Origin: Taibaiella sp. KBW10
Lineage (GTDB): Bacteria; Bacteroidota; Bacteroidia; Chitinophagales; Chitinophagaceae
Direction: 5' to 3'
NCBI RefSeq assembly: GCF_003852495.1
Contig: NZ_QAJI01000004.1
Location: forward strand, 66,124 to 130,123
Length of the DNA: 64,000 nucleotides
Within the stretch, counting starts at the first letter, position 1, and each line of letters opens with the position of its first letter. The position numbers were made by a program, and so were the translations under genes. The notes under the pieces were generated by a model. The model did not search any database, was not told the origin of the DNA, and saw only the letters and a list, made by a program, of their open reading frames with translations. Positions 63,901-64,000 of the stretch are shown here, one piece after another.

Positions 63901-64000
63901 TTACATGTATTCCACTTCTTTCGGAAGCACATAAAAAGTAGGGTGGCGGTATACTTTATCATTGGCCGGGTCATACATTTCATCTGCTTCATCGGGATTA
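63901..64000 (-). CDS. paaB: 1,2-phenylacetyl-CoA epoxidase subunit PaaB (3' end, cut by the window)
   Basis: The last 32 codons and TAA of a gene that continues beyond the right edge. The visible end YDPANDKVYRHPTFYVLPKE and final VEYM match the C-terminus of PaaB, the small bridging subunit of the phenylacetyl-CoA epoxidase. paaC follows on the same strand. paaA would be expected just outside the window. Confidence 0.9.
   Translation of the reverse strand, partial: NPDEADEMYDPANDKVYRHPTFYVLPKEVEYM

Noticed and set aside
1-64000. tRNA, rRNA, tmRNA, insertion sequences, integrases or phage genes
   Set aside because: No cloverleaf-like or rRNA sequence and no transposase or integrase motif was noticed on either strand. 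A tRNA or ncRNA scan would be needed to exclude small RNAs fully.

Overview
The window is a stretch of chromosome from a Bacteroidota bacterium, most likely Chitinophagaceae/Chitinophagales. The support is direct. Four secreted proteins end in type IX secretion (T9SS) sorting domains, the T9SS regulator PorX is present, SecA has the long Bacteroidota form, and several genes are preceded by the Bacteroidota promoter pattern TTTG-N(19-20)-TAnnTTTG rather than a sigma70 promoter. No rRNA, tRNA, CRISPR array, insertion sequence or prophage was found. Genes are dense, and many are closed by strong hairpin terminators.

Layout. 1-1.5 kb: small metal-binding HMA protein, methyltransferase, unknown 86-aa protein and a possible 23-aa membrane peptide. 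1.5-3.5 kb: the cysteine pair cysE-cysK on the minus strand, preceded by an unannotated 20-codon leader peptide with five Cys codons and mutually exclusive antiterminator and terminator hairpins. 3.5-6.5 kb: a MocR-type regulator divergent from a cupin and a DapA-family aldolase. 6.5-12.6 kb: a giant T9SS-secreted PNGase F-like protein and Lon. 12.8-18.9 kb: outer-membrane barrel, peptide deformylase, small membrane protein, BtuF-like binding protein, SecA. 19-20.6 kb: lipoprotein plus two small membrane proteins. 20.9-24.9 kb: a T9SS type-B adhesin with eight exact 55-residue repeats. 25.5-28.1 kb: a four-gene two-component cassette with two unknown partners. 28.5-34 kb: TonB-dependent receptor, ABC exporter, small lipoprotein, DUF3050 protein. 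34-41.2 kb: a secreted peptidylarginine-deiminase-like enzyme, PorX, a PhaE/phasin-like protein and a serine hydrolase. 41.2-54.3 kb: thiol-redox genes (TlpA-like, DsbD), LTA-synthase-like sulfatase-fold enzyme, phosphoribosyltransferase, ClpC, methyltransferase, TrhO, DUF58, DUF177-rpmF-plsX. 54.3-64 kb: barrel protein, GcvP, acetyl-CoA synthetase, Omp28-like T9SS protein, PnuC, a decayed barrel pseudogene, and paaC/paaB of phenylacetate degradation running off the right edge.

How the parts fit. Much of the window concerns the cell envelope and secretion: SecA exports precursors, PorX controls the T9SS, and at least four cargo proteins are encoded nearby. A second theme is proteostasis (Lon, ClpC, Def). 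The most interesting item is the complete ribosome-mediated cysteine attenuator in front of cysE. It also implies that cysE starts at a GTG downstream of the terminator and not at the first ATG. Next come the four-gene sensor cassette with paired CAGGT-N6-ACCTG palindromes, the PNGase F-like enzyme split by an inserted lectin-like domain, and the frameshifted barrel pseudogene.
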